This document shows positions 1 through 6,656 of a stretch of DNA of 10,486 bases, in pieces. Position numbers and translations under genes: made by a program. This stretch comes from Thermoplasmata archaeon (GTDB lineage Archaea; Thermoplasmatota; Thermoplasmata; WALJ01). The notes under the pieces were generated by a model. The model was not told where the DNA came from. It did no database searches and worked only from the letters and a program-made list of their open reading frames with translations. The stretch lies in the NCBI GenBank assembly GCA_015522885.1, contig WALJ01000149.1, positions 1-10,486 on the forward strand. The letters are read 5' to 3'. How positions within the stretch are numbered: position 1 is the first letter of the stretch; each line of letters starts with the position of its first letter.

Positions 1-847
1 CCCCTTTCCAGCCCCTGCCGCCGTCAATGCCGCCGGTCCATCTGTATTCCGGTTTGAGCCCCATCTCCTCGGAAACTATGTCTGCTATTGTCTTCACATC
101 CGTGAGGTCCTCGCTGCCTATGTTGTATATCTCGACCCTCTCTCTGGCGACATGAACCCCGTGTATCATGCTCTCGATGGTATCGTCGATATGCACGTAT
201 GACTTCCTCGTCCCCGGCTCCGTTCCTAATATCTCCAGTTCTTTAGGGTCCTTCCTCAGCTTCTCTATGAAATCGTGTATCACGCCGTGGGTGCTCCTCG
301 GGCCCACCACATTTGCGAAGCGGTAAAAGACCGCTCTCATGTCGAAGGTGTGCGCGTATGCGGATATCATCGCCTCGGCAGCCAGTTTCGAACCCCCGTA
401 AAGTGAGATTGGCACCGTCGGTCCGTAATCCTCCGGTGTCGGGACCTTTTCAGCCTCTCCATAAACCGTTGAAGTGGATGTGAATGCGATGGCAGGCACG
501 CCCATCGCTCTCATCGCCTCGAGTACGATGTATGTAGCCAGAATGTTCTGTTCCAGATGCACGGAGCTGTCCGATGCGCCTATCCTGACATCCGGATTCG
601 CCGCGAGATGGAAGACCATGCTGACGCCATCCATGTACTCTTCGAGCCCCTCGTCCTCGAGAAGGTCGAACCTGACGAATTTGAACTTTCTCTTCTTTTT
701 TGCGCTCCTCAGGAATTCCTCCTTTCCCGATGAGAGGTTGTCTATACCCACCACCTCGCACTTAATCCCAAGCAGTCTGTCTACCAGATGGGAGCCTATG
801 AATCCCGCGGCGCCCGTTACCATCACTTTCTTACTTTCGATTATCAT
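1..847 (-). CDS. NAD-dependent sugar-nucleotide epimerase/dehydratase (GalE-like SDR), C-terminus cut by window edge
   Basis: The minus strand reads as one open frame of 282 codons running off the left edge. The N-terminus has the Rossmann motif TGAAGFIGSH (Gly 12, 15 and 18). It is followed by FHLAANPDV near residue 79, FTSTSTVYGE near 122-131 (the catalytic Ser/Thr region), and YGGSK at 150-154, which supplies the Tyr-x3-Lys catalytic pair of extended short-chain dehydrogenases. The family binds NAD(P) and epimerises or dehydrates UDP- or dTDP-sugars; a UDP-glucose 4-epimerase-like role in surface glycan synthesis is likely, but substrate cannot be read from sequence. Family members are usually about 305-320 residues, so only about 30 are missing. 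The ATG at 847 is favoured because GAGGTG lies six bases upstream. The start lies inside the end of the upstream membrane-protein gene (17-base overlap), which implies co-transcription and coupled translation. Confidence 0.93.
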   Translation of the reverse strand, partial: MIIESKKVMVTGAAGFIGSHLVDRLLGIKCEVVGIDNLSSGKEEFLRSAKKKRKFKFVRFDLLEDEGLEEYMDGVSMVFHLAANPDVRIGASDSSVHLEQNILATYIVLEAMRAMGVPAIAFTSTSTVYGEAEKVPTPEDYGPTVPISLYGGSKLAAEAMISAYAHTFDMRAVFYRFANVVGPRSTHGVIHDFIEKLRKDPKELEILGTEPGTRKSYVHIDDTIESMIHGVHVARERVEIYNIGSEDLTDVKTIADIVSEEMGLKPEYRWTGGIDGGRGWKG

Positions 848-1577
848 TTTTGACACCTCTTATGTGGTCAGTTATGTACTTCCTGTTGGATACGAACCAG
901 AATGCGAGCAGTATTAAAAGGATTATTCCCACGAGAACCGCAACGAGCTTGAATGCCGAGCCACCGGTAGCGGCTATGAGCGCATCCGCAGCGAAGTACG
1001 ATATCGTTCCTATGATGAAACAGCCTCCGAGAGCCCCTATGCTTATGGCCAACACCGTCTTCTTCCATTCCATGCCGGCCAGCCTTGCGAGTATGGTGGC
1101 CGCCACTCCCCCGCTCCCCTGAAACGGCACCATGACGAATGCGACTATGCCCCAGAAAAGAAGCCTCCCGCTCCACTTTGATTCCTTCATCCTCTTTTTG
1201 CCTGCCTCTTCCACCTTCTGCATCCACTTGCCAAGAATCGGTATTTTCAGTGCGAGGTCGAAGTTCCATGCGAGAAAGAGGGCCACGACTATATCTATCA
1301 GGGCCACGGAAAAGGATACTACAAAGATGTTCAGAAAAGCATCCGTATAACCGCTGCCTTTCAGAAGTGTTATCGCTCCGGGTATCACGGACTCCTTACC
1401 GAGAGGCGGAAAGAAATAGAATGTCATGGCTCCGGCTATGGTGCTGAATACATTCGGGGGATATGCGAGTTTGAGAAGCAGTATGTAACCGAGCAGAATT
1501 GCAGGTGGTATGAGAAAATAAAGCGTGTAGAGGGCCGCAGGATTCGAACGGAAATATTCTTTCAGATTCACGGCCAT
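831..1577 (-). CDS. Small multidrug export family membrane protein (Sm_multidrug_ex-like)
   Basis: This 248-residue protein is very hydrophobic, with about five to six membrane spans: near residues 15-40, 45-65, 80-105, 140-175, 185-205 and 215-240. A basic, charged loop sits near 115-135 and a charged tail at the end. The stretch FQGSGGVAATILARLAGM near 155-172 and the early FFPPLGKESVIPGA segment resemble the Pfam Sm_multidrug_ex family (COG2426), whose members are mostly uncharacterised despite the name. Length fits an extended archaeal member. It lies directly upstream of, and overlaps, the epimerase gene, so the two are probably one transcript. The ATG at 1577 has only a weak AGGA upstream. 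A TATA-like box sits so close that a GTG at codon 3 (1571) could instead be the leaderless start. The transported substrate is unknown, and a role in lipid or glycan handling is equally possible. Confidence 0.78.
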   Translation of the reverse strand: MAVNLKEYFRSNPAALYTLYFLIPPAILLGYILLLKLAYPPNVFSTIAGAMTFYFFPPLGKESVIPGAITLLKGSGYTDAFLNIFVVSFSVALIDIVVALFLAWNFDLALKIPILGKWMQKVEEAGKKRMKESKWSGRLLFWGIVAFVMVPFQGSGGVAATILARLAGMEWKKTVLAISIGALGGCFIIGTISYFAADALIAATGGSAFKLVAVLVGIILLILLAFWFVSNRKYITDHIRGVKNDNRK

Positions 1578-1590
1578 CCATTCAATCCTG

Positions 1591-1600
1591 TAATTTAAAC
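1591..1600 (-). promoter_or_regulatory. Candidate TATA box for the export-protein/epimerase transcript
   Basis: GTTTAAATTA on the minus strand resembles an archaeal TATA box. Its centre is about 19 bases before the ATG at 1577 but about 25 before the GTG at 1571. A start about 26 bases downstream of the box would therefore favour the GTG. The 56-base gap behind the SPFH gene also holds CCCCTTTTTCC, a possible weak T-rich terminator. Confidence 0.4.
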
Positions 1601-1633
1601 TTTCTACTTGATGGAAAAAGGGGAATAAGTGGT

Positions 1634-2725
1634 TTATGCGCTCTTTGTCGTCTTGTTAATCTCCTCGAGCTCCTTTCTCTCGGCTTCGTCCACCTTTCTT
1701 TCCTCTTCTTCGAGTTTTTTAAGCTCTTCCTTTATCGTCTTCTCGTTAGGTATCTCGCCGAGGACCTCGTCCATCTTCCCGACAATCTTTTCGAGGTTCT
1801 CCATGGTGTTAACCGGCCTGTCCGGTATCTTCGTCGAAGCGCCCAGATATTCCGCAGCACCTTCTACCAGTCTGCTTATCTCGAACGGGAAGATTATCTT
1901 CGTGGACTTACCGTTTGCCATTGCTTTGAGCGCGTCCAGAGAGAGTACCGTCAGTGCCTTGTGGTCCAGTGGTGCCGCTCCGAGGCTCAATATTCTCAGC
2001 TTCTGAGCATTTCCCTGAGACCTCAGTATGGTGGCCGTTTTCTCTCCTTCGGCTTCGAGGATCTTTGCCTGCTTGAATCCCTCAGCCTTCAGAATCGCGG
2101 ACCTCTTCTCCCCCTCGGCTTCGAGGATTGCGGACCTTCTCTTACCGTCGGCTCTCAAGATAGCCGCTCTTCTTTCCCTTTCCGCTGAGGTCTGCTCTTC
2201 CATCGCCTTCTTGACCGTGCCGACAGGGTCCACCTCTTTTATCTCGACGCTCTCAACCTTCACGCCCCACGGGTCAGTGGCTTTGTCGAGTTCGTCCCTG
2301 AGCTTGGTGTTTATCACATGCCTGTTGGAGAGTATCTCGTCGAGCTCCATGTCGCCTATAACGGACCTGAGGTTCGTCTGTGCGAGGAGCACGGTTGCCA
2401 CCTTGTAGTTCTGGACAGCGAAAACCGCCTTCTTCGGGTCTACGACCTTTATGTATATCACCGCATCCACATTCGTCGGAGAGTTGTCCTTTGTAATCAC
2501 TTCCTGTCTCGGGACATCCAGCGTCTGCACCCTCTCGTCAACGATTATTATCTGCCTGAAAACGGGAGATACGAAGCTCAGACCGGGCTTGAGGACCCTT
2601 TTGAAGGTTCCCATGAAGATGTATATCCCCTCTTCGTACGGCTTTATTATCACTATCGCCTTCGCCAGAATAGCCACCACAAATATGAAAAGCACTATTC
2701 CGCCGAGCAGTATCCATTCCATCAT
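1634..2725 (-). CDS. Stomatin-like SPFH/Band 7 membrane protein
   Basis: This 363-residue protein belongs to the stomatin/SPFH family. It has one N-terminal membrane span (residues 4-26), then an SPFH domain with the typical IIKPYEEGIYIFMGTFKRVL, GLSFVSPVF, VDERVQTLDVP and VIYIKVVDPKKAVFAV segments. A long helical region follows from about 170 to 242, made of EQTSAERERRAAIL and then 11-residue repeats. The extreme C-terminus (about 326-357) is a highly charged coiled coil rich in Glu and Lys. Family members form ring- or cage-like membrane oligomers that organise microdomains and often work with NfeD-type proteins. Here nfeD lies immediately upstream, which is the conserved archaeal pairing. 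The ATG at 2725 has an excellent GGAGG seven bases upstream; a second ATG follows directly. Translation may be coupled to the tiny ORF ending two bases before it. Confidence 0.95.
   Translation of the reverse strand: MMEWILLGGIVLFIFVVAILAKAIVIIKPYEEGIYIFMGTFKRVLKPGLSFVSPVFRQIIIVDERVQTLDVPRQEVITKDNSPTNVDAVIYIKVVDPKKAVFAVQNYKVATVLLAQTNLRSVIGDMELDEILSNRHVINTKLRDELDKATDPWGVKVESVEIKEVDPVGTVKKAMEEQTSAERERRAAILRADGKRRSAILEAEGEKRSAILKAEGFKQAKILEAEGEKTATILRSQGNAQKLRILSLGAAPLDHKALTVLSLDALKAMANGKSTKIIFPFEISRLVEGAAEYLGASTKIPDRPVNTMENLEKIVGKMDEVLGEIPNEKTIKEELKKLEEEERKVDEAERKELEEINKTTKSA
2000..2164 (-). repeat. Five contiguous 33-bp coding repeats in the SPFH gene
   Basis: Residues 188-242 are five back-to-back 11-residue units: AILRADGKRRS, AILEAEGEKRS, AILKAEGFKQA, KILEAEGEKTA, TILRSQGNAQK. 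The (A/T/K)IL.A.G pattern is typical of the helical stalk after the SPFH domain in stomatins, where an 11-residue period suits a long coiled coil. The DNA also repeats at 33 bp, so unit number could change by slippage or recombination. Confidence 0.75.
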
Positions 2726-2800
2726 TTTTATGCCTCCTTGTTTCTATTTTTTGTATCGGAGGCAATAGCTGAACTGCGGTTCATCTTTATGCCTCCTTGC
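2722..2800 (-). repeat. Pair of near-identical 20-base ribosome-binding-site/start segments
   Basis: On the minus strand 2800-2781 reads GCAAGGAGGCATAAAGATGA and 2741-2722 reads ACAAGGAGGCATAAAAATGA, 18 of 20 bases the same and offset by 59 bases. Each copy contains the last codons of one ORF (Lys-Glu-Ala-stop), a GGAGG ribosome-binding site and the next ATG. In both cases the Shine-Dalgarno sequence is inside the end of the preceding ORF, an arrangement that favours coupled translation. Confidence 0.8.
2728..2784 (-). CDS. Possible 18-residue mini-ORF between nfeD and the SPFH gene
   Basis: Reading from the ATG at 2784 gives MNRSSAIASDTKNRNKEA and then TAA. It has a perfect GGAGG at good spacing, starts two bases after the nfeD stop, and stops two bases before the SPFH ATG. 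Its end (KEA-stop) copies that of NfeD because the two share the duplicated segment. It could be a real micropeptide, a coupling leader that carries ribosomes from nfeD into the SPFH gene, or an accidental product of the duplication. No function can be assigned. The unusually strong translation signal is the reason for listing it. Confidence 0.4.
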   Translation of the reverse strand: MNRSSAIASDTKNRNKEA

Positions 2801-3254
2801 TCTGTTTCTTTCTTATTTCTTTTACCACCACATGGACGCCTTCGCTGGATGTTACCACAACAGGCGTACCTTCCGGTATCTCATGACCTGCCGTGGCGCT
2901 CCACATCGTGTTCTCTATCTCGACCTTGCCGTCAAGGCTGTGCGGTATCACCCTTTTCTTTACTATTCCGGTTTTTCCGACAAGGCTGGATGCCGTCATC
3001 GTCTGCGGGTTCTGGTTGCCGCCTATCTTCCTGTACATGTAGAGAACGGAAAAGGCAGTGAAAAGCGATACCACTATGGCGATTACCACGGATATCGGAC
3101 TGTAGAGAGCGGTGGGATATACCAGCCCTATGCCCCCCATGACCGCCAGGAACGTCCCAAGTACCGAGATGAAAAAGCCCGGTATCAAAGGTTCCAAGGC
3201 TACCAGAATCCCGCCGATTACCAGCAGTGCTATGCTTAGGCTGTAGGTGTCCAT
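2787..3254 (-). CDS. nfeD: Short NfeD-family membrane protein
   Basis: This is a 155-residue NfeD protein of the short type. Three membrane spans lie near residues 6-25, 27-47 and 54-75. A soluble C-terminal domain (about 88-147) has the LVGKTGIVKKRVIP start and the VEIENTMWSATAGHEIPEGTPVVV core typical of the NfeD OB-fold. It lacks the N-terminal ClpP-like serine protease of long NfeD proteins, so it is probably a membrane partner and not a peptidase. It lies just upstream of the SPFH gene, its usual companion; together they are thought to act in membrane organisation or quality control. The ATG at 3254 has GGTGA four bases upstream and a strong TATA box further up. Its last codons overlap the ribosome-binding site for the next ORF. 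Confidence 0.9.
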   Translation of the reverse strand: MDTYSLSIALLVIGGILVALEPLIPGFFISVLGTFLAVMGGIGLVYPTALYSPISVVIAIVVSLFTAFSVLYMYRKIGGNQNPQTMTASSLVGKTGIVKKRVIPHSLDGKVEIENTMWSATAGHEIPEGTPVVVTSSEGVHVVVKEIRKKQSKEA

Positions 3255-3284
3255 GCTTTCACCGTTCCCGCATTAGATGAAGAG

Positions 3285-3295
3285 TATATATAATT
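3285..3295 (-). promoter_or_regulatory. TATA box for the nfeD-SPFH operon
   Basis: AATTATATATA on the minus strand is a strong archaeal TATA box. Its centre is about 35 bases before the nfeD ATG, predicting a leader of roughly nine bases that still includes the GGTGA ribosome-binding site. The 77-base gap behind proS otherwise holds only AT-rich sequence that may end the proS transcript. Confidence 0.65.
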
Positions 3296-3331
3296 TTCTA
3301 ATGAGAAATAGAATGAAGGTCATAAAATATT

Positions 3332-4753
3332 TTAATAAGTTTTTGATAAATAGATGTATTTCTCGGCCTTTTCGCCGCATATCAGGCATTTTTCCTGCGA
3401 TTTCTCCTCCGGCTCCGCAGTTCCGAGAACATTCATGTCCGTAATCTCTTCCATCTTTATTCCACAGGACTCCTTTCCGCACCATGATGCTTTAATTATC
3501 TCGGGCATGCTTTCGGGGTCCGTCTCGGAAAGATTGCTCACCTCTTTTATGCTCCCTTCCATCTTTTTCATGGCTCTCACATAGAGATGTTTCTCGATGT
3601 CCTGCATAATCTCCGCTATCTTTTCAGCCACACCCCTTCTTTGAACGCTTTCCTTTTCCAGAGTATCGCGCCTGAAAAGCATGACCGTGCCGTTCTCCAT
3701 GTCCCTCAGGCCGAGTTCTATTCTTATCGGCACTCCCTTTATCTCCCACTGATAGTACTTGTTCCCCGGCCTCATGTCCCTGTCATCAAGATGGACCCTG
3801 TAACCCGCTCCGCTCAGTTCTTCCTCCAATTCCCTGCACGCTGCATAGACCTCCTCCTGATGTCCTTTTTTCGGTATCGGCACTATTACCACCTGATACG
3901 GAGCTATTGCGGGTGGAAGTATCAATCCGTGCTCATCGCCGTGTATCCCTATTACCGCACCCAAAAGCCTCTCGCTCATTCCGAATGTCGTCTGATGCAC
4001 ATATCTGTGCTCTCCGTTCTCATCTTCGTACTCGATGTCGTAGGGTCTCGAAAAATTGTCCCTGTACTGGTGTATGGAACCTATCTGGAGTATCTTGCCT
4101 TCCATGAGCGTGTCGATTCCAAGGCTGTAATATGCCCCCGCAAACTTGTCCCAGTCAGGCCTTCGGTGCATCAGATATGGCAAACACAGTTTCTTCATCA
4201 GTCGGTCCAGTATCTCAAGGTCTTCCTTTATCTGCTTCTCCGCATCCTCGAAGTCTCTGTGCGCTGTGTGCGATTCGAAGAAGTGTATCTCCCGGACCCT
4301 GATGAATGCCCTTGTCTGCTTTGTTTCGTATCTGAAGGTGCTGACTATCTGGTATATCTTCAGAGGCAGGTCGGAATGGGAGCGAATCCACAGTGAGAAC
4401 ATGGGATACATTGCGGTCTCGCTGGTCGGCCTCAGAAGAAGTCTCACATCCAGCTCGTTCTCTCCCGCGTGTGTCACCCAGAAAACATCCTTCCCGAAGC
4501 CTTTGATGTGCTCCGCTTCCTTCGCAAACTCGGTTTCGGGGATAAGGGTGGGAAAATTCACCTCATCGTGTCCCGTGGCATCGAACTCCCTTCTTATCAG
4601 CGAGTCCACGGACTGCATTATCTTCCATCCGTAGGGCGTCCAGACATTCATGCCCTTTATCGGATATCTCTTGTCAGTCAGACCTGCCTTTTCGACTATC
4701 TCGTTGTACCAGTCAAGGAAGCTCTCTCTGGGTGGAAGCTCGTCGAGGCGCAT
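3332..4753 (-). CDS. proS: Prolyl-tRNA synthetase, archaeal/eukaryotic type
   Basis: The enzyme charges tRNA-Pro with proline in the cytoplasm. With the chosen start it is 473 residues. Class II features appear in order: motif 1 around FPTLIPETEF (67-76), LRPTSETAMYPMF (107-119), motif 2 from FRYETKQTRAFIRVREI (140-156) followed by FFESHTAH (158-165), and motif 3 in GMSERLLGAVIGIHGDEHG (258-276). The anticodon-binding domain begins near YQVVIVPIPKKG (286-297). The archaeal C-terminal domain has four cysteines (425, 430, 456, 459) suited to zinc and ends in the conserved terminal tyrosine. The frame stays open up to an ATG at 4792, but a TATA box at 4776-4783 lies within that extension and its centre is 26 bases before the ATG at 4753. 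That supports 4753 as the start of a leaderless message, and MRLDELPPRESF also fits the family start. Confidence 0.96.
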   Translation of the reverse strand: MRLDELPPRESFLDWYNEIVEKAGLTDKRYPIKGMNVWTPYGWKIMQSVDSLIRREFDATGHDEVNFPTLIPETEFAKEAEHIKGFGKDVFWVTHAGENELDVRLLLRPTSETAMYPMFSLWIRSHSDLPLKIYQIVSTFRYETKQTRAFIRVREIHFFESHTAHRDFEDAEKQIKEDLEILDRLMKKLCLPYLMHRRPDWDKFAGAYYSLGIDTLMEGKILQIGSIHQYRDNFSRPYDIEYEDENGEHRYVHQTTFGMSERLLGAVIGIHGDEHGLILPPAIAPYQVVIVPIPKKGHQEEVYAACRELEEELSGAGYRVHLDDRDMRPGNKYYQWEIKGVPIRIELGLRDMENGTVMLFRRDTLEKESVQRRGVAEKIAEIMQDIEKHLYVRAMKKMEGSIKEVSNLSETDPESMPEIIKASWCGKESCGIKMEEITDMNVLGTAEPEEKSQEKCLICGEKAEKYIYLSKTY

Positions 4754-4775
4754 GGAAAGGACAAAAATGCGGGGG

Positions 4776-4783
4776 TTAAAAAG
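4776..4783 (-). promoter_or_regulatory. TATA box for proS
   Basis: CTTTTTAA on the minus strand is centred about 26 bases before the ATG at 4753, the normal distance to an archaeal transcription start. This predicts a leaderless mRNA and argues against the longer start at 4792. Confidence 0.6.
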
Positions 4784-4807
4784 ATTTGGCATTGAAAGTC
4801 TCTATTC

Positions 4808-5296
4808 TCAGTCATAATATTTCTTAATAGCCTCTTCTGGAGATAACCAGATAATCCCATTTTTCTTAAGTTCATCGCATTCTTGAATGGATTTTTTGAG
4901 CTTTCTATCGCCAGCAAGGATTATTGGGCATTTCTCTTTAAAAGCTATTTCTATAAGAAAAATATCTTTTCTAGGAAATTCACAACCTTCTGGAACCGCA
5001 TATGGCTCTGTTGTCTCTACTATTTTTTCAGAATTTGTAAGAAGACCTCTTAAGAAGTTTTTCCCTCCCGGTATTTCATATTTCGATTCTTTTTTAGCTC
5101 GCCTCGTAGCTGATTTCAATTTTTCCGAAATTTTTTCTTTATATTTTTCACTAAGTACAATTTTATCACATATTTTCTGTAGTTCGAGAAGGAAGTGTAA
5201 ACATTCCGTCCCTTTTTCTTTTGAATCGGATATAAGCGCATTCATGATGACATTTTCATCTATAGCAAATTTTCTTTTTTCCTCCGCTCCGGACAT
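4808..5296 (-). CDS. PIN-like nuclease partner of the AAA ATPase
   Basis: This 162-residue protein has the outline of a PIN-domain RNase. FAIDENVIMNALI (residues 10-22) supplies the first acidic residue (D13). A mid-region glutamate is available in LSEKYKEKI (48-56). KDIFLIEIA (110-118) gives D111, and PIILAGDRKLKKSI (124-137) gives D130 in the usual hydrophobic-x-GD-x-x-L setting. PIN enzymes are metal-dependent ribonucleases, often the toxin of VapBC pairs, but no VapB-like antitoxin is seen. Instead it starts four bases after the AAA ATPase stop with no clear ribosome-binding site, so translation is probably coupled. A Lys/Arg-rich stretch at 51-80 could contact nucleic acid. The pairing suggests the ATPase controls or delivers the nuclease. 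The fold call rests on motifs alone. Confidence 0.72.
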   Translation of the reverse strand: MSGAEEKRKFAIDENVIMNALISDSKEKGTECLHFLLELQKICDKIVLSEKYKEKISEKLKSATRRAKKESKYEIPGGKNFLRGLLTNSEKIVETTEPYAVPEGCEFPRKDIFLIEIAFKEKCPIILAGDRKLKKSIQECDELKKNGIIWLSPEEAIKKYYD

Positions 5297-5300
5297 AGTA

Positions 5301-6611
5301 TCACTTAGAAATTGCTTCTAGATATTCGGTGAGATTATCTATTTCACTCTCAAAGAAGCCGGGCAGTCCTCCCTTCACTCTTCCGTATCTATCGAACTCC
5401 ACTTTCTTCACTTTTGCCTTTCCTTTTACATTTTCAAAGTAATAGATGGCCAAATCCTTTTTCTTAATCTCCTTTTTTGCGACGGCAGTTAAAAATCTGT
5501 AAAGAATGTGCTCGCTGTGTGTGGCCATAATAAACTGTTTGTCTTCTTTCTTGTTTATTTTCATAAAGAGGTCTACGAGGTCTGCCTGTGCCTTCGGATG
5601 AAAGTGTATTTCCGGCTCTTCTATGGCTATAGTGCTTCCTTTTTCAGCCATAGCTATAGGTATCAGCATGTGAACCAGCTGTTGAGTGCCGAGACCTTCG
5701 TTTATAAAGGGAATTATCGAGTTATTCTTTCTTTCAGCACCAATATATATCCTTCTTCCAGTCTTCATTTCCGTATATATTCCCAAACCAAGCATTTCTT
5801 CAAACCATGAAGACAAATTCTTCTCTAATTTCCTGTTGTAAATAAGTGTGTTTGCAAGCGAGATATTTCTATCATCCAGAAACAAGAGTTGGAGAGTGGG
5901 CATAGGATTGTCTATAGAAGGATAAGCATATTCTTCCAACCCTCTTATGCCATAAACCATCAACATCGAATCTATTACACTGCGAATAACTTCATTTATC
6001 TTCTCGAGGTCTTGCTGTATTTTTAAGGATATCTCTGGTAAGTTCAAATCTTCTCTATTTTTTTCCTTCATCTTAAAACTTAAGAATCTTGAAAAATTCG
6101 TATCATCTCTGAAATTATAGATATATACTGTTATGGCACCATTTTTCAGGTTTATTGTTCCGATGGGATGTTGATCATCATGTATCTCCTCCGTTTTCCA
6201 GCTAAATTCTAATTCTCCTCCCTTGAATTCACCCCAATGACCGTTTAGTCTGTTCTCTATAAAGCTGAATCCCACTTTCAAAACCGTATTGCCAATCTTG
6301 AGATAGTCACCATTGACCCTGCCCTTTGCTTTGATTTCCACTTCCAGAGGTTTTTTCTTATTTCGGACGATATCTTCGTAACTGCCAGCATCAATTTTTT
6401 TATTGAAATATTTAGGCTCTCCAACTTTCGTATTTCTTTCTTTATAATAGGGAATCAGTCTGTTGTTTTCGACTTGCTGCAAAAGCTGTACCGCATGGAA
6501 TATACTGGACTTTCCGCTGTTATTGGGCCCTATGAATATGGTGAAGGGTGCGAAATCTATCTTGGTGTCTTCGTGAAGCTTGAAATTTTTTAAGCGGATG
6601 CTCTGCAACAT
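5301..6611 (-). CDS. AAA15/AAA21-type ABC-like ATPase (OLD-like, no nuclease domain)
   Basis: This 436-residue ATPase starts with the RecF/SMC-like MLQSIRLKNFKLHEDTKIDF and has Walker A IGPNNSGKSS (residues 27-36). The middle (about 60-290) is a variable insertion. The C-terminal half has NEGLGTQQLVHMLIPIA just before Walker B (STIAIEEPEIHFHP, 326-339, tandem Glu 331-332) and a switch histidine in MATHSEH (362-368). It ends with the YGRVKGGLPGFFESEIDNL segment seen in archaeal predicted ATPases of this kind. It lacks the C-terminal TOPRIM nuclease of OLD and GajA proteins, so any nuclease activity would have to come from the PIN-like product of the next gene. Such ATPases are frequent in two-gene defence systems, where they act as sensors. 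A TATA box centred 25 bases before the ATG implies a leaderless message. The pair is visibly AT-richer than its flanks. Confidence 0.9.
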   Translation of the reverse strand: MLQSIRLKNFKLHEDTKIDFAPFTIFIGPNNSGKSSIFHAVQLLQQVENNRLIPYYKERNTKVGEPKYFNKKIDAGSYEDIVRNKKKPLEVEIKAKGRVNGDYLKIGNTVLKVGFSFIENRLNGHWGEFKGGELEFSWKTEEIHDDQHPIGTINLKNGAITVYIYNFRDDTNFSRFLSFKMKEKNREDLNLPEISLKIQQDLEKINEVIRSVIDSMLMVYGIRGLEEYAYPSIDNPMPTLQLLFLDDRNISLANTLIYNRKLEKNLSSWFEEMLGLGIYTEMKTGRRIYIGAERKNNSIIPFINEGLGTQQLVHMLIPIAMAEKGSTIAIEEPEIHFHPKAQADLVDLFMKINKKEDKQFIMATHSEHILYRFLTAVAKKEIKKKDLAIYYFENVKGKAKVKKVEFDRYGRVKGGLPGFFESEIDNLTEYLEAISK

Positions 6612-6632
6612 GAAAGGAAGAATATGGAAGGG

Positions 6633-6640
6633 TTTTAAAT
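6633..6640 (-). promoter_or_regulatory. TATA box for the ATPase-PIN operon
   Basis: ATTTAAAA on the minus strand is centred about 25 bases before the ATG at 6611, predicting a leaderless transcript. It gives the ATPase-PIN pair its own promoter in the 45-base gap behind the ABC permease gene, so expression need not depend on the ABC transcript. Confidence 0.6.
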
Positions 6641-6656
6641 AGTTATTCCTAACCCT

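Noticed and set aside
2318..3061. 247-codon plus-strand ORF opposite the SPFH and nfeD genes
   Set aside because: It spans two clearly coding minus-strand genes, has an unlikely residue mix rich in Arg, Tyr, His and Ser, and has no start signals.
3587..4396. 269-codon plus-strand ORF opposite proS
   Set aside because: It is fully antisense to a well-recognised synthetase, and its protein has no motif or sensible composition.
4754..4792. Longer proS start giving 13 extra residues
   Set aside because: The extension covers the TATA box, and the family-like N-terminus begins at the ATG at 4753.
4808..5296. VapC toxin of a VapBC pair
   Set aside because: No VapB-like antitoxin is encoded next to it. 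The protein is longer than most VapC toxins and its only neighbour in the operon is the AAA ATPase.
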